Positions 43,236-51,687 of a DNA stretch of 64,000 nt are shown here, one piece after another; position 1 is the stretch's first letter, and every line of letters starts with the position of its first letter. A program made the translations under genes and the position numbers. The DNA comes from JAUMWX01 sp023394215 (GTDB lineage Bacteria; Bacillota; Clostridia; Tissierellales; Peptoniphilaceae), in the NCBI GenBank assembly GCA_050313995.1, contig JBNPMM010000001.1. One strand, given 5' to 3'. The notes beneath the pieces were generated by a model. The model searched no databases. It had not been told where the DNA came from and worked only from the letters and a program-made list of their open reading frames with translations.

Positions 43236-43811
43236 TTACTCATCCTCCTCTATTTTGACAATATTATCTGCCAATAATTCCACTTCTTTCTCGTTATGAG
43301 AGGTCATTATAACAGTTTTGCCCCTCATTTTAATTTTAAAATATTTAAGCATATTTTCATAGCTTTTTTTATCAATTTCTCTAAACGCCTCATCAAAAAT
43401 ATAGATATCAGCAGGAAAAATAAGGGCCCTAAGTATAGCTACTCTCCTCTTCATCCCACCGCTAAGTTGCCCTACCGGCTTATCTATGACGTTTGCAAGC
43501 TCCACAGCCCTTAAATCTTCAATCAAACTTTCCCTAAATATACCGGGATAAACCATTTTTATATTTTCATATACAGTAAGATAATCAAACAAAATATTAT
43601 CCTGAAAACAAACCGAAAATATCTTTCCGGAAAAATCCGACAAATCCCCTTGACAGGGCTCCAATCCCATTATAATTCTAAGCAGACAGGTCTTTCCTAT
43701 ACCGGATTTTCCTACAATATAATTGATTTTTTCCTCCTCAATATCGCAGGAAAAGTCTTTAAAAATATGCTTTTCTCCATATGACTTATATATATTTCTA
43801 AGCCTCAGCAT
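43236..43811 (-). CDS. ABC transporter ATP-binding protein (NitT/TauT-like system)
   Basis: ATPase of 191 residues. Walker A GKSGIGKTCLL, signature LSGGMKRRVAILRALIF and Walker B YIFDEAFREID are present; it is shorter than usual SsuB/TauB proteins. It overlaps the permease gene by 14 bases and precedes malic enzyme. With the permease and lipoprotein it forms a complete importer. Confidence 0.9.
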   Translation of the reverse strand: MLRLRNIYKSYGEKHIFKDFSCDIEEEKINYIVGKSGIGKTCLLRIIMGLEPCQGDLSDFSGKIFSVCFQDNILFDYLTVYENIKMVYPGIFRESLIEDLRAVELANVIDKPVGQLSGGMKRRVAILRALIFPADIYIFDEAFREIDKKSYENMLKYFKIKMRGKTVIMTSHNEKEVELLADNIVKIEEDE

Positions 43812-44538
43812 AACATATTCTCCTTATCAAACAAAGTATTAATTTTTCCAGTAAAAAAGTAAGTAAGACAAGCAAAATACTGTAGGCGAAAAGCTCATCT
43901 ATTTCCAAGTATATCTTAGCCTGGTAAAAAAGATTTCCAAAACTTTGCCTTGCCTGACTTATGATCTCTCCCGATATGCCGCTCTTCCAGGCAAATCCCC
44001 AAACAAAGGAAAAAGATGACAAAAGCGTTTGAAACATAAGTCTGCCGTATACATACTTAAGCCTGTTTTTTGAACTTACATGAAATATATCAAGCATTTC
44101 TCTAATGTCCTTATCAATATTATCCAAACTGCTTAGAAGGCTCAGGTAAGTCTGAGGAAGGACTACTAAAATAACCAAAAAAATTGATATAAAACTTGCA
44201 GGAAGCCATACGAGAAGAATTATAGTCAAAACGGCAACCGGACTGGTCTTTATAAAAGCTATAAAAGAATCGCTGATCAACCTCATAACAGGACTTTTAT
44301 AAGATAAATAAGCAAGTATTATTCCTAAGCTTTGACTTAGAATAAGGGCAAAAGCTATCTTAAGACCTGTTTTTAAGAAAAGCGACCAGAAACTGTATGA
44401 AATAAGCTTTTCCACCATCTTCACAAGCACGGCGAAGGGACTTGGAAAAAGTATTGAATTGTTTACAATAAGGCTAAGTCCCCAAAATATTGCAAACCAG
44501 AATATAAGGGGGACTAAAATTTTCTCTATTTTTTTCAT
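43798..44538 (-). CDS. ABC transporter permease (NitT/TauT-like)
   Basis: A 246-residue inner-membrane permease with six predicted segments. The cytoplasmic coupling loop in SLLSSLDNIDKDIREMLDIFHVSSKNRLKYVYGRLMFQTLL is in the usual EAA position and the protein resembles SsuC/ThiX-type permeases. It lies between the binding lipoprotein (19 bases) and the ATPase. Substrate not predictable. Confidence 0.9.
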   Translation of the reverse strand: MKKIEKILVPLIFWFAIFWGLSLIVNNSILFPSPFAVLVKMVEKLISYSFWSLFLKTGLKIAFALILSQSLGIILAYLSYKSPVMRLISDSFIAFIKTSPVAVLTIILLVWLPASFISIFLVILVVLPQTYLSLLSSLDNIDKDIREMLDIFHVSSKNRLKYVYGRLMFQTLLSSFSFVWGFAWKSGISGEIISQARQSFGNLFYQAKIYLEIDELFAYSILLVLLTFLLEKLILCLIRRICYAEA

Positions 44539-44557
44539 TTTTATATTTTAATAAAAC

Positions 44558-45625
44558 TTACTTTCCCATATAATAAAATTCTTCACTCGGCATACTTCCG
44601 CCTATAGCTTTAGGATTGGCATCAAATAAAATCTGTAAATACTTTTCAACATTTTCTTTCATTTCCTTCTTATCCATATATGAAATATTAAGTCTTTCAA
44701 GAGCCTTAAGTACAACCGGTGCCTTTACTATATCCAACTTTTCAACAAGTTTTGAAAATTCTTCCTTATCAGTTGATGCAAATCCTATGGAAAGTTTATA
44801 CTTGTTCAAAAACTCTTCAAGAAATTCACCATATTTTTCTGCAAAATCTCTTTGAGCAACCAAGACGCCTGTAACTATGTCACTTCCATATATATTCTTG
44901 AATTCTTTATTTAAATCAACTGCAATCCTAATATCCTTATTTTTAAGCTGCGATGCACTTACAAAGGGTTCGGGAAGCATGGCTACAACATCCTTCTTTG
45001 TAGCTAAAATTTGAGCAACTTCACTTGCCTCACTCTTAAACTCCACACTTACATCCTGTCCCGGCTTAAGTCCCGCTTTATTCAAAATGGAATTTAAAAT
45101 ATATTCCGGTGTAGCCCCCTGTCCGGTCATATATATGGTCTTGCCCTTCAAATCACTTACAGAAGATATGGCATTTCCATTTTCAACTATATATAAAACT
45201 CCAAGGGTATTTGTTGCCAAAAGACTTATCTTACCCTTTGTTTTATTAAATACCGTAGCTGCTAAATTTGTAGGTATAGCCGCCACTGTAATCTTATTTT
45301 CAACCAAGCCCTTAACTATTTCCTGCGGATCTGTAAGCACCTGAAAATCATATACAGTTTCGACCTTTGAAGATGAATCCAAAGAGCTTAAAAAATTGTC
45401 ATTTACAAGCTTTGCCATACCCATAGCTGTAGGACCCTTCAAGGCTCTTATAACAAGCTTTTCAGGTTTTTCAAAAATTTTCTTATCCTCGTCTTTTTTT
45501 CCGTTTTCTTCCCCGCTTACCTTTTGATCGACAGGCTTATTTGAAGTCTCCTTCTTTGTACACGCAGAAAGCAAAATCACCAAAGACATCATAATTGCCA
45601 AAATTAACCTATATTTTTTTAACAT
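44558..45625 (-). CDS. ABC transporter substrate-binding lipoprotein (NMT1/ThiY-like)
   Basis: Lipoprotein of 355 residues; lipobox LLSAC, Cys22. GPTAMGMAKLVND at the N-terminus of the mature protein and YMTGQGATPEYILNSIL, GLKPGQDVSVEF, NKDIRIAVDLNKEF are typical of the NMT1/ThiY-like group that binds thiamine precursors, sulfonates or similar small acids. Start ATG 45625 with GGGAGG upstream; a TTG 12 bases earlier contains that site. It heads the operon with the permease, ATPase, malic enzyme and the Crp/Fnr regulator. Confidence 0.9.
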   Translation of the reverse strand: MLKKYRLILAIMMSLVILLSACTKKETSNKPVDQKVSGEENGKKDEDKKIFEKPEKLVIRALKGPTAMGMAKLVNDNFLSSLDSSSKVETVYDFQVLTDPQEIVKGLVENKITVAAIPTNLAATVFNKTKGKISLLATNTLGVLYIVENGNAISSVSDLKGKTIYMTGQGATPEYILNSILNKAGLKPGQDVSVEFKSEASEVAQILATKKDVVAMLPEPFVSASQLKNKDIRIAVDLNKEFKNIYGSDIVTGVLVAQRDFAEKYGEFLEEFLNKYKLSIGFASTDKEEFSKLVEKLDIVKAPVVLKALERLNISYMDKKEMKENVEKYLQILFDANPKAIGGSMPSEEFYYMGK

Positions 45626-45682
45626 AAAACCTCCCAACTACACAGTTAAATATACTTTATTTAAATACCCCTCATACTAAAA

Positions 45683-45707
45683 AGGGCTGACTCAAAGAAT
45701 CAGCCAA
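45683..45707 (-). terminator. Terminator after the E2-like gene
   Basis: GGCTGA/TCAGCC arms (45685-45690 and 45700-45705) with a T5 tail on the minus strand. Confidence 0.75.
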
Positions 45708-45714
45708 ATAAGTT

Positions 45715-46542
45715 CTAAATAATTTCATCCAAGCTTTCAGGTTTACTTAAATACCTGTAAAATTGCTTCATGGCTGAAGCATAATAATAACCGTCACATA
45801 TTCTTTCATCGGATACAAAAGCAAGCTCAATAGTCTTCTCTTCCTTAACCTGATCCTTATCCAAAACAAGCCTTTTTTTCTTTCTTCCTATAGATAAAAA
45901 TATCCCTATAGTACCAAAGTTGTAAATATGATGAAATGCCGCATCAAGCCCGATAGAGCCTAAATTTGTTATACAGGCACTGGCGTGAAAAGGGCTTAAA
46001 TCAATAATAGACTTAGGCAATAAATTAACCTTGTCTAAAGACTTCAAAAAATTGACTACAAGCTTTAAAATCCATGTAGGAGTTTTAGCAAAATATTTTA
46101 CAAAGGCATCGGTTTCATTATTTTCCGAATTTCCTTCCTTTTCAGCTAAAATAAGCTCTTTAAGTCTATTTTTTATCTGCTCCGGAGTCTCATCTCCGGT
46201 AAATGTAAGCTTAATGGAGGATTCCTCCCCATCTATACTCATATCCTTCTTTACGGTCATGGATATCTCTATATTATTTCTTCTATATAGTCTTCCACCC
46301 ATAATAAATTGGTTTAACTTCGGTCTTTCCTTTAAAGTCCTTACCATGGCTGCATATATGACATGCATATAGGCAAGCTTAACTCCCTCAGCCTGTTTTT
46401 TCCTTATATAATCATCGATAGGCTTAAGGGATATTTCCTGACTATAATAAACATGAGCGTCAATACGCTGGTTCATTACCAAGGGAATGATTCTAAAGTA
46501 TGGATCCATTTCAACCAAAGTTCCATCTTTTCTTTTTACCAT
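45715..46542 (-). CDS. Stand-alone 2-oxo acid dehydrogenase E2-type catalytic domain
   Basis: A 275-residue chloramphenicol-acetyltransferase-fold protein without lipoyl or E1/E3-binding domains. MDPYFRIIPLVMNQRIDAHVYYSQ at the N-terminus, PFHASACITNLGSIGLD and GTIGIFLSIGRKKKR are E2 core strands. The usual catalytic DHRxxDG is replaced by DERICDG, so the His is Glu and conventional acyl transfer is doubtful. The start is placed at ATG 46542 (GAGGAC upstream); other in-frame ATGs lack a ribosome site. A GCTAAT inverted repeat at 46565-46582 follows its -10 (46591-46596). Monocistronic. Confidence 0.85.
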   Translation of the reverse strand: MVKRKDGTLVEMDPYFRIIPLVMNQRIDAHVYYSQEISLKPIDDYIRKKQAEGVKLAYMHVIYAAMVRTLKERPKLNQFIMGGRLYRRNNIEISMTVKKDMSIDGEESSIKLTFTGDETPEQIKNRLKELILAEKEGNSENNETDAFVKYFAKTPTWILKLVVNFLKSLDKVNLLPKSIIDLSPFHASACITNLGSIGLDAAFHHIYNFGTIGIFLSIGRKKKRLVLDKDQVKEEKTIELAFVSDERICDGYYYASAMKQFYRYLSKPESLDEII

Positions 46543-46564
46543 TTTTTTGTCCTCACTCTTCATA

Positions 46565-46596
46565 GCTAATTTTAAGATTAGCACAAGCTAATTATA
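46565..46596 (-). promoter_or_regulatory. Promoter and palindrome of the E2-like gene
   Basis: TATAAT on the minus strand (46596-46591) followed by GCTAAT-N6-ATTAGC (46565-46582) over the predicted start of transcription, with a half copy overlapping the -10. Candidate operator. Confidence 0.45.
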
Positions 46597-46785
46597 CTAT
46601 ATAAATCTTTGAAATTCCATAAATTCAAAAGCTATAAAAATAATATTAAAATATTTTAATATCATTTATTATATATTATACAATTTTCAAAAATGATAAA
46701 TCTGTGATTTATAAGCTTTTGTTCCATTCGTCTAAATTTTAATGCATAAAGGCTGAATTTTATGGATTACGCTGTCTTTTTTAGC

Positions 46786-46849
46786 TTGACTTAAACCTGC
46801 AAATCTTATATACTTACATTGTAATCACGCAACCGTTTTCATAGGTTGC
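46786..46849 (+). promoter_or_regulatory. Maltodextrin operon promoter and LacI-type operator
   Basis: TTGACT (46786-46791) and TATACT (46809-46814), 17-base spacer. CGCAACCGTTTTCA at 46828-46841 has the LacI-family centre (CGCAAnCGnTT), and GCAACC/GGTTGC arms at 46829-46849 add dyad symmetry. The position downstream of the start suggests repression, likely by the LacI protein encoded in the operon. Confidence 0.65.
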
Positions 46850-46871
46850 CAATAAAATTAGGAGGATTCAA

Positions 46872-48245
46872 ATGAAGAAAAACTTTAAGTCTTTGTTAGC
46901 TTTACTTCTTGCACTTACTCTTGTACTTTCTGCTTGTAGCGGATCAGGAAAAAAGGCTGAAGAACCTAAAAAAGACGGAGAAAAAACAACAGAAACAAAT
47001 AAAGAAGATAGCAGCAAAGCGCCTGCTGAAGCTCTTAAGGGAGAAATTTCAGTACAAGCTGAAACAGGCTGGAAAGAATATTATGAAGCTGCAGCTAAGA
47101 AGATAATGGATGCAAATAAGGATGCAAAGATTACTATATTGGAAAAGGGTGCTTTCGACCATCTTGACCTTATAGATTCTACCGATGCTACAAACAAGGA
47201 CGTAGCTGATGTGTTTGCCCTACCTGCAGACAGAATTGAAAACTTGGCTAAAAAAGAAGTTTTAGCCGCTTTCGATGTAAAGGCTCTTGCTGAAAAACTT
47301 GGCGGATTTGAAAACTATGATGCAGGTTTAGGCGGAATCTTGAAATTCAACAATGAATATCTTGCATTCCCTTACAATATAGAAACACTTGTAACTTTCG
47401 TTAACACTGCAAACGCTAAAGCTGCCGGCATAGACGCTTCTAAACCTTTAGAATTAAATGATGTTAAGGATGCTTCAACTATCCTTCTTCCAATCTTCGA
47501 TGCTTGGTATGGAGTTGCAGCTACAAACTCTGCTAAAGTAAACCTACTTTCTAAAGAAGGAGACAAAGTATCTACAGATATGACTAAAACTTTTGCTGAA
47601 CTAAGCAAGGAACAACAAGACTTATTTAATTCCCTATTCAACTATTGGAAGTTAAACAAGGAAGCTAAATCTACTTTGTTCGATGCTGAAGCAGGTTGGG
47701 GTTATATAGATGAACAATTCAAGGTTGGTCAAAAGGGTGTTATAAGACTTGGCGGCCCTTGGGACAGCGGTAACTTTGCTACTTTAGTAGGCCTTGAAAA
47801 CTTGGAAGTATATCCGATGAGTCAAATTACAATCAACGGCAAGCCTCTTACTCACTGGCAAGGCGGTTGGGGTCTTGGCATCAATGCAAGAATAGAAGAA
47901 GATAAGGATAAAATGGCTTTGGCTCAAGCTTTCATAGCTGAGATAGTAAATCCTGAAAATGCTGTTTCCCTATTCAAAGCAACAGGAAAAATTCTTGAAA
48001 ATGTACCTAATGAAGTATATCAAAAATCCGATTTATCAGATCTTGATAAAAAGGTTATAGCAAATGTATTCGAATCATTTAAGGTATCTCCTGCAAGACC
48101 TGTATTCAACGAATTTGGTAAGGTTTGGGACACATATAAAAATGCTGTACTTTCATGGAATTCAAGCAATCCTACAAGCGGAGAAGAAGCTTACAATTTA
48201 TTGAAGTCTTCGTTTGAATCAATGATGACAAACTTAAATAAATAA
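46872..48245 (+). CDS. malE: Sugar ABC transporter substrate-binding lipoprotein (maltodextrin type)
   Basis: Lipoprotein of 457 residues: lipobox LSAC with Cys22, then a Lys/Glu-rich linker. The mature domain matches family 1 binding proteins for malto-oligosaccharides (VFALPADRIENLAKKEVL, AFPYNIETLVTFVN, WPLTHWQGGWGLGIN-like stretch). The gene order with MalF, MalG, MsmX, LacI regulator and MalQ supports starch-derived maltodextrins as substrate. AGGAGG precedes the ATG. It ends at a hairpin that may set a higher dose of this gene than of the permeases. Confidence 0.92.
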   Translation: MKKNFKSLLALLLALTLVLSACSGSGKKAEEPKKDGEKTTETNKEDSSKAPAEALKGEISVQAETGWKEYYEAAAKKIMDANKDAKITILEKGAFDHLDLIDSTDATNKDVADVFALPADRIENLAKKEVLAAFDVKALAEKLGGFENYDAGLGGILKFNNEYLAFPYNIETLVTFVNTANAKAAGIDASKPLELNDVKDASTILLPIFDAWYGVAATNSAKVNLLSKEGDKVSTDMTKTFAELSKEQQDLFNSLFNYWKLNKEAKSTLFDAEAGWGYIDEQFKVGQKGVIRLGGPWDSGNFATLVGLENLEVYPMSQITINGKPLTHWQGGWGLGINARIEEDKDKMALAQAFIAEIVNPENAVSLFKATGKILENVPNEVYQKSDLSDLDKKVIANVFESFKVSPARPVFNEFGKVWDTYKNAVLSWNSSNPTSGEEAYNLLKSSFESMMTNLNK

Positions 48246-48262
48246 TCCAAAATATAATCATA

Positions 48263-48298
48263 AGGAAATAGCCAAAACTTAATGTTTTGGCTATTCCT
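48263..48298 (+). promoter_or_regulatory. Intercistronic hairpin between malE and the permease genes
   Basis: A near-perfect stem GGAAATAGCCAAAAC/GTTTTGGCTATTCC without a T-run. It probably stabilises the malE mRNA or partially ends transcription, as in many binding-protein operons. Confidence 0.65.
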
Positions 48299-48311
48299 GC
48301 ATAGGTGAAAA

Positions 48312-48752
48312 ATGAAAAAACAATATATAAACAATAAAAGTTCAATACCCTATTACCTTAATAAGATACTGATAATATCAGCAATTATTATATTTTTTGC
48401 CTCTCTTGAGGCACTTGATATGGCAAAAAGTCCGGCTCTCTTTTCAAAATATATAAGTATATATCCAAACTCTTCCTTTAATGAGTTTATAAACTATGTG
48501 CTTATCAACTACTTTACTACTATTTTAGAGCCTGTCATAATTGCCCTGTTCAGTTTTTTTACCTATAAAAAATTTTCTATCAATTGGGTATACAAATTAT
48601 TTTTCGGAGGCATGGTTTTAATCAGAGCAATATTATTATTCCTAAAATTAAATACAGGCTCTCCCTACTACTATATAATTATTGTGTTATACTTAATTTA
48701 TTTTGTTATCATTGTCACCATTAAAAATACTAAAAGAAAGGAAAATGCTTAA
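48312..48752 (+). CDS. Four-segment membrane protein of the maltodextrin operon
   Basis: A 146-residue protein with four hydrophobic segments (about 19-35, 60-80, 93-112, 119-138) and a basic tail. Function unknown. Its stop is directly followed by the malF start (TAA ATG), so translation is coupled. It is not part of usual MalEFG operons and may modify transport or regulate the unusual MalF. Confidence 0.75.
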   Translation: MKKQYINNKSSIPYYLNKILIISAIIIFFASLEALDMAKSPALFSKYISIYPNSSFNEFINYVLINYFTTILEPVIIALFSFFTYKKFSINWVYKLFFGGMVLIRAILLFLKLNTGSPYYYIIIVLYLIYFVIIVTIKNTKRKENA

Positions 48753-50786
48753 ATGGACTATAAAGAATTCGTTTATGACAGTATAGGCAATAAGCACGAG
48801 AGAAAAAATCTCTATCTCTTAGACCTTGCAAGAGCCGGCAAGGAAGAGAAGAAAAAGCTTATAAGCGGTAAAAACGACCATCCCTACATCATTAAATTAA
48901 AAGCATTTAAGGAAAAAGAAAAAGACTTCCTTAAACATATTAATGATGAAGCAGCTAAAAATTTTAGAGGATCCGGCAGTAAAAATATAGTTTCTTTAAA
49001 GAAGAAATTCTATTTAGCGGATCAAAAAGCGGAATTCTATAAGGATTATGTTGATCTTAGCTATGACGCCGAGCTGGCATATAAGACAAGCCTACATGAG
49101 ACAATTCATATACCTGAAATCATAGCAAATGATGAAGAACTTAAGGCTAAACTTGAAGACAGAAAAGACAGCCTGTCAAGACTTAACGAAATAGACAGAC
49201 AAACTGCTGAGGCTGAAATAAGAAAACAAAGTGCTGAAAGACAAAAGCTTTACGAACTTGAACTTGTGGACTTAAAAGATAAACTGTATCAAGGACTTAT
49301 TTCCAAAAAAGCCTACAAGACCGAAGTAAATATAAGAAAAAGGGCGTTAAGCGAAGATCTTAAGGCTATCAGTTTCATAGATAAAAGAAAATCTCTTGAA
49401 GATGATATAAGAAACATAGAGCACCATCTTAAAATTGATATACCTGAAAAACTTAATGTACTTGAATCCGATATAGCAGATGTTAAAAGAAAGGTACCGG
49501 AAGAAATTGAAAAAACTAAGCCTATAAATGCTTATCTTACATTTTTACTTCCGGGGCTTGGACAACTTCTAAATAAACAATATGTTAAAGCAATCCTTTT
49601 CTTTCTGTCTTCCCTATTTATCTACCTTATAGCTATTCCTTATGCCTTAGGATACGGAAACTACAGAGGTACAGGGATTTCAGGACTTATAAGTCTGGCG
49701 GAAGGCGGAAAAAGGCTTGATAAATCAATGATATTTATGATTGAGGGTATACTTGCCTTAATACTTCTTGTTATAGCCGCATTTGCAATCTATATATCCT
49801 TTAGGGATGTTCTGAAGGTAGAAAAGGATCAAATAAAGGGTATAAGGGTAAGAAATTGGTTTGAGACCAAACAAAATATAGAATCTGACGGATTCCCTTA
49901 TCTTGTATCATCCCCTGCCCTTATAGTTATAATATTTATAGTATTGATACCGGTATTTACATCATTATTAATATCATTTACAAATATGGATCCTGACCAT
50001 CAAAATAAATTCCAATGGATAGGACTTGATAATTACAAACTGATATTTACAGGTACGGGCATAGCCGGTAAGTCCTTCTGGCTGATACTTTTCTGGACAG
50101 TTATTTGGACTTTTGGAGCCACAACTCTTGCAATAGCTATAGGATTTATACTCTCACTACTTGCAAATCAGGAAAGAATCAAAGGAAAAGGCTTCTTCAG
50201 AACCATATATATACTACCTTGGGCAGTTCCCGCATTTATAACTATAATGTTTTTCTCACTGATGTTTGCGAGAAATGGAATAATCACCGAACTTATAGAA
50301 AACATATTCGGACTTAGCCTTGATGTTAAAAATAATACTCTACAAACGAGAGCGGTGCTTATATTGTTGCAAGGATGGCTTGGCTCTTCATATATCTTCC
50401 TACTTTCAACAGGTATATTACAAGGTATTCCTAAAGACCTGTATGAAGCTGCTGAAATAGATGGAGCGACAGGAATTCAACAAACTCTTAAGATAACTGT
50501 GCCTCTTGTATTATTCCAAGCAGGTCCACTGCTTATAAACCAATACACATTTAACTTTAACAACTTTTCGATAATATACCTATTTAACAACGGTGGACCT
50601 TTCAATCCTCACCTTTACGGAAACTTGGCCGGCTCGTCAGATATATTGATTTCATATATCTACAAGCTTACTATAAGCAACTCCTTCCAAGCTATAGGGG
50701 GTGCTATAACGCTGATGATTTCCATGGCACTTATGATATTTGCCTATATAGGTTTTAGAAATACTCAGGCTTTTAAGGAGAAATAA
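48753..50786 (+). CDS. malF: Maltodextrin ABC permease MalF with long N-terminal extension
   Basis: A 677-residue permease where about 435 is usual. The first 250 residues are soluble and strongly charged, rich in helices likely to form coiled coil (about 125-250), with no membrane segment. From about 258 (INAYLTFLLPGLGQLLNKQYVKAI) the typical MalF begins, followed by about eight membrane segments and the EAA loop EAAEIDGATGIQQTLKITVPL. The extension must be cytoplasmic, since the first membrane helix follows it. It is separated by 1 base from malG. Confidence 0.9.
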   Translation: MDYKEFVYDSIGNKHERKNLYLLDLARAGKEEKKKLISGKNDHPYIIKLKAFKEKEKDFLKHINDEAAKNFRGSGSKNIVSLKKKFYLADQKAEFYKDYVDLSYDAELAYKTSLHETIHIPEIIANDEELKAKLEDRKDSLSRLNEIDRQTAEAEIRKQSAERQKLYELELVDLKDKLYQGLISKKAYKTEVNIRKRALSEDLKAISFIDKRKSLEDDIRNIEHHLKIDIPEKLNVLESDIADVKRKVPEEIEKTKPINAYLTFLLPGLGQLLNKQYVKAILFFLSSLFIYLIAIPYALGYGNYRGTGISGLISLAEGGKRLDKSMIFMIEGILALILLVIAAFAIYISFRDVLKVEKDQIKGIRVRNWFETKQNIESDGFPYLVSSPALIVIIFIVLIPVFTSLLISFTNMDPDHQNKFQWIGLDNYKLIFTGTGIAGKSFWLILFWTVIWTFGATTLAIAIGFILSLLANQERIKGKGFFRTIYILPWAVPAFITIMFFSLMFARNGIITELIENIFGLSLDVKNNTLQTRAVLILLQGWLGSSYIFLLSTGILQGIPKDLYEAAEIDGATGIQQTLKITVPLVLFQAGPLLINQYTFNFNNFSIIYLFNNGGPFNPHLYGNLAGSSDILISYIYKLTISNSFQAIGGAITLMISMALMIFAYIGFRNTQAFKEK

Positions 50787-50787
50787 G

Positions 50788-51678
50788 ATGAATAAGAAGA
50801 AAAAAAACAGTTTATATCTTTCTGACAGACAACCCTTGACTCCTATGGGTAAAGTATTTCTTGCCTTGTCCTACATGATACTGATTATTTGGGCTGTCAT
50901 AATCATATGGCCTTTAGCCATGATGGTTATATCAAGCTTCAACGGAGGTCAAGGTAAATATATATCCATGGCGGGAAAATTTGAATTTTCCTTAAACCAC
51001 TTCAAATACCTTTTTGAAAAAACTTACTTTTTACAATGGGTTAAAAATACAATAATGATAGCTACAGCCAGCGCCTTACTTACCCTGATAATAGTTTCAT
51101 TTACAGGATATGCTTATTCAAGATACAGATTTAAGGGTAAAAAAGCAAGCTTATTGGCTATAATGCTTATACAAACAATACCAACCTTTGTGGGTATAGC
51201 CGCCTACTTCACCATGCATTCGATAATATCATCAATAATACCTGCATTTTCAAGGTCCATGATGCTTATACTTATCTATGCGGGTGGAGGTATAGCTTCA
51301 AATACCTTTATCCTAAAGGGCTATATAGATTCCATATCTACCGAATTGGATGATGCGGCAAAAATAGACGGCTGTTCAAACTTCCAAGTCTACAGGCTGA
51401 TAATTATGCCTATAGCAAGACCTATGTTGGCAATCATTGCCCTATGGTCATTTATAGGACCTTTTATGGACTATATGCTGCCAAAAATACTATTAACCGA
51501 TCCGAATCAATATACTTTAGCTACAGGGCTTTATACCTTAATTGACGATGTAAGGACCATGAATGCTCCGGCATTCGCCGCAGGCGGTTTGCTTACAGCC
51601 GTACCTATAGTTATTCTGTTTATAGCACTTCAAAAACAATTAGTATCGGGTTTAAGTTCAGGATCTGTAAAGGGTTAG
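50788..51678 (+). CDS. malG: Maltodextrin ABC permease MalG
   Basis: Partner permease of 296 residues with six membrane segments. The conserved ELDDAAKIDGCSNFQVYRLIIMPIARPML EAA loop (about 190) and the C-terminal AFAAGGLLTAVPIVILF are typical. Start ATG 50788 comes right after the malF stop, with AAGGAG in the end of malF. Complete. Confidence 0.93.
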   Translation: MNKKKKNSLYLSDRQPLTPMGKVFLALSYMILIIWAVIIIWPLAMMVISSFNGGQGKYISMAGKFEFSLNHFKYLFEKTYFLQWVKNTIMIATASALLTLIIVSFTGYAYSRYRFKGKKASLLAIMLIQTIPTFVGIAAYFTMHSIISSIIPAFSRSMMLILIYAGGGIASNTFILKGYIDSISTELDDAAKIDGCSNFQVYRLIIMPIARPMLAIIALWSFIGPFMDYMLPKILLTDPNQYTLATGLYTLIDDVRTMNAPAFAAGGLLTAVPIVILFIALQKQLVSGLSSGSVKG

Positions 51679-51687
51679 GAGGAAAAA

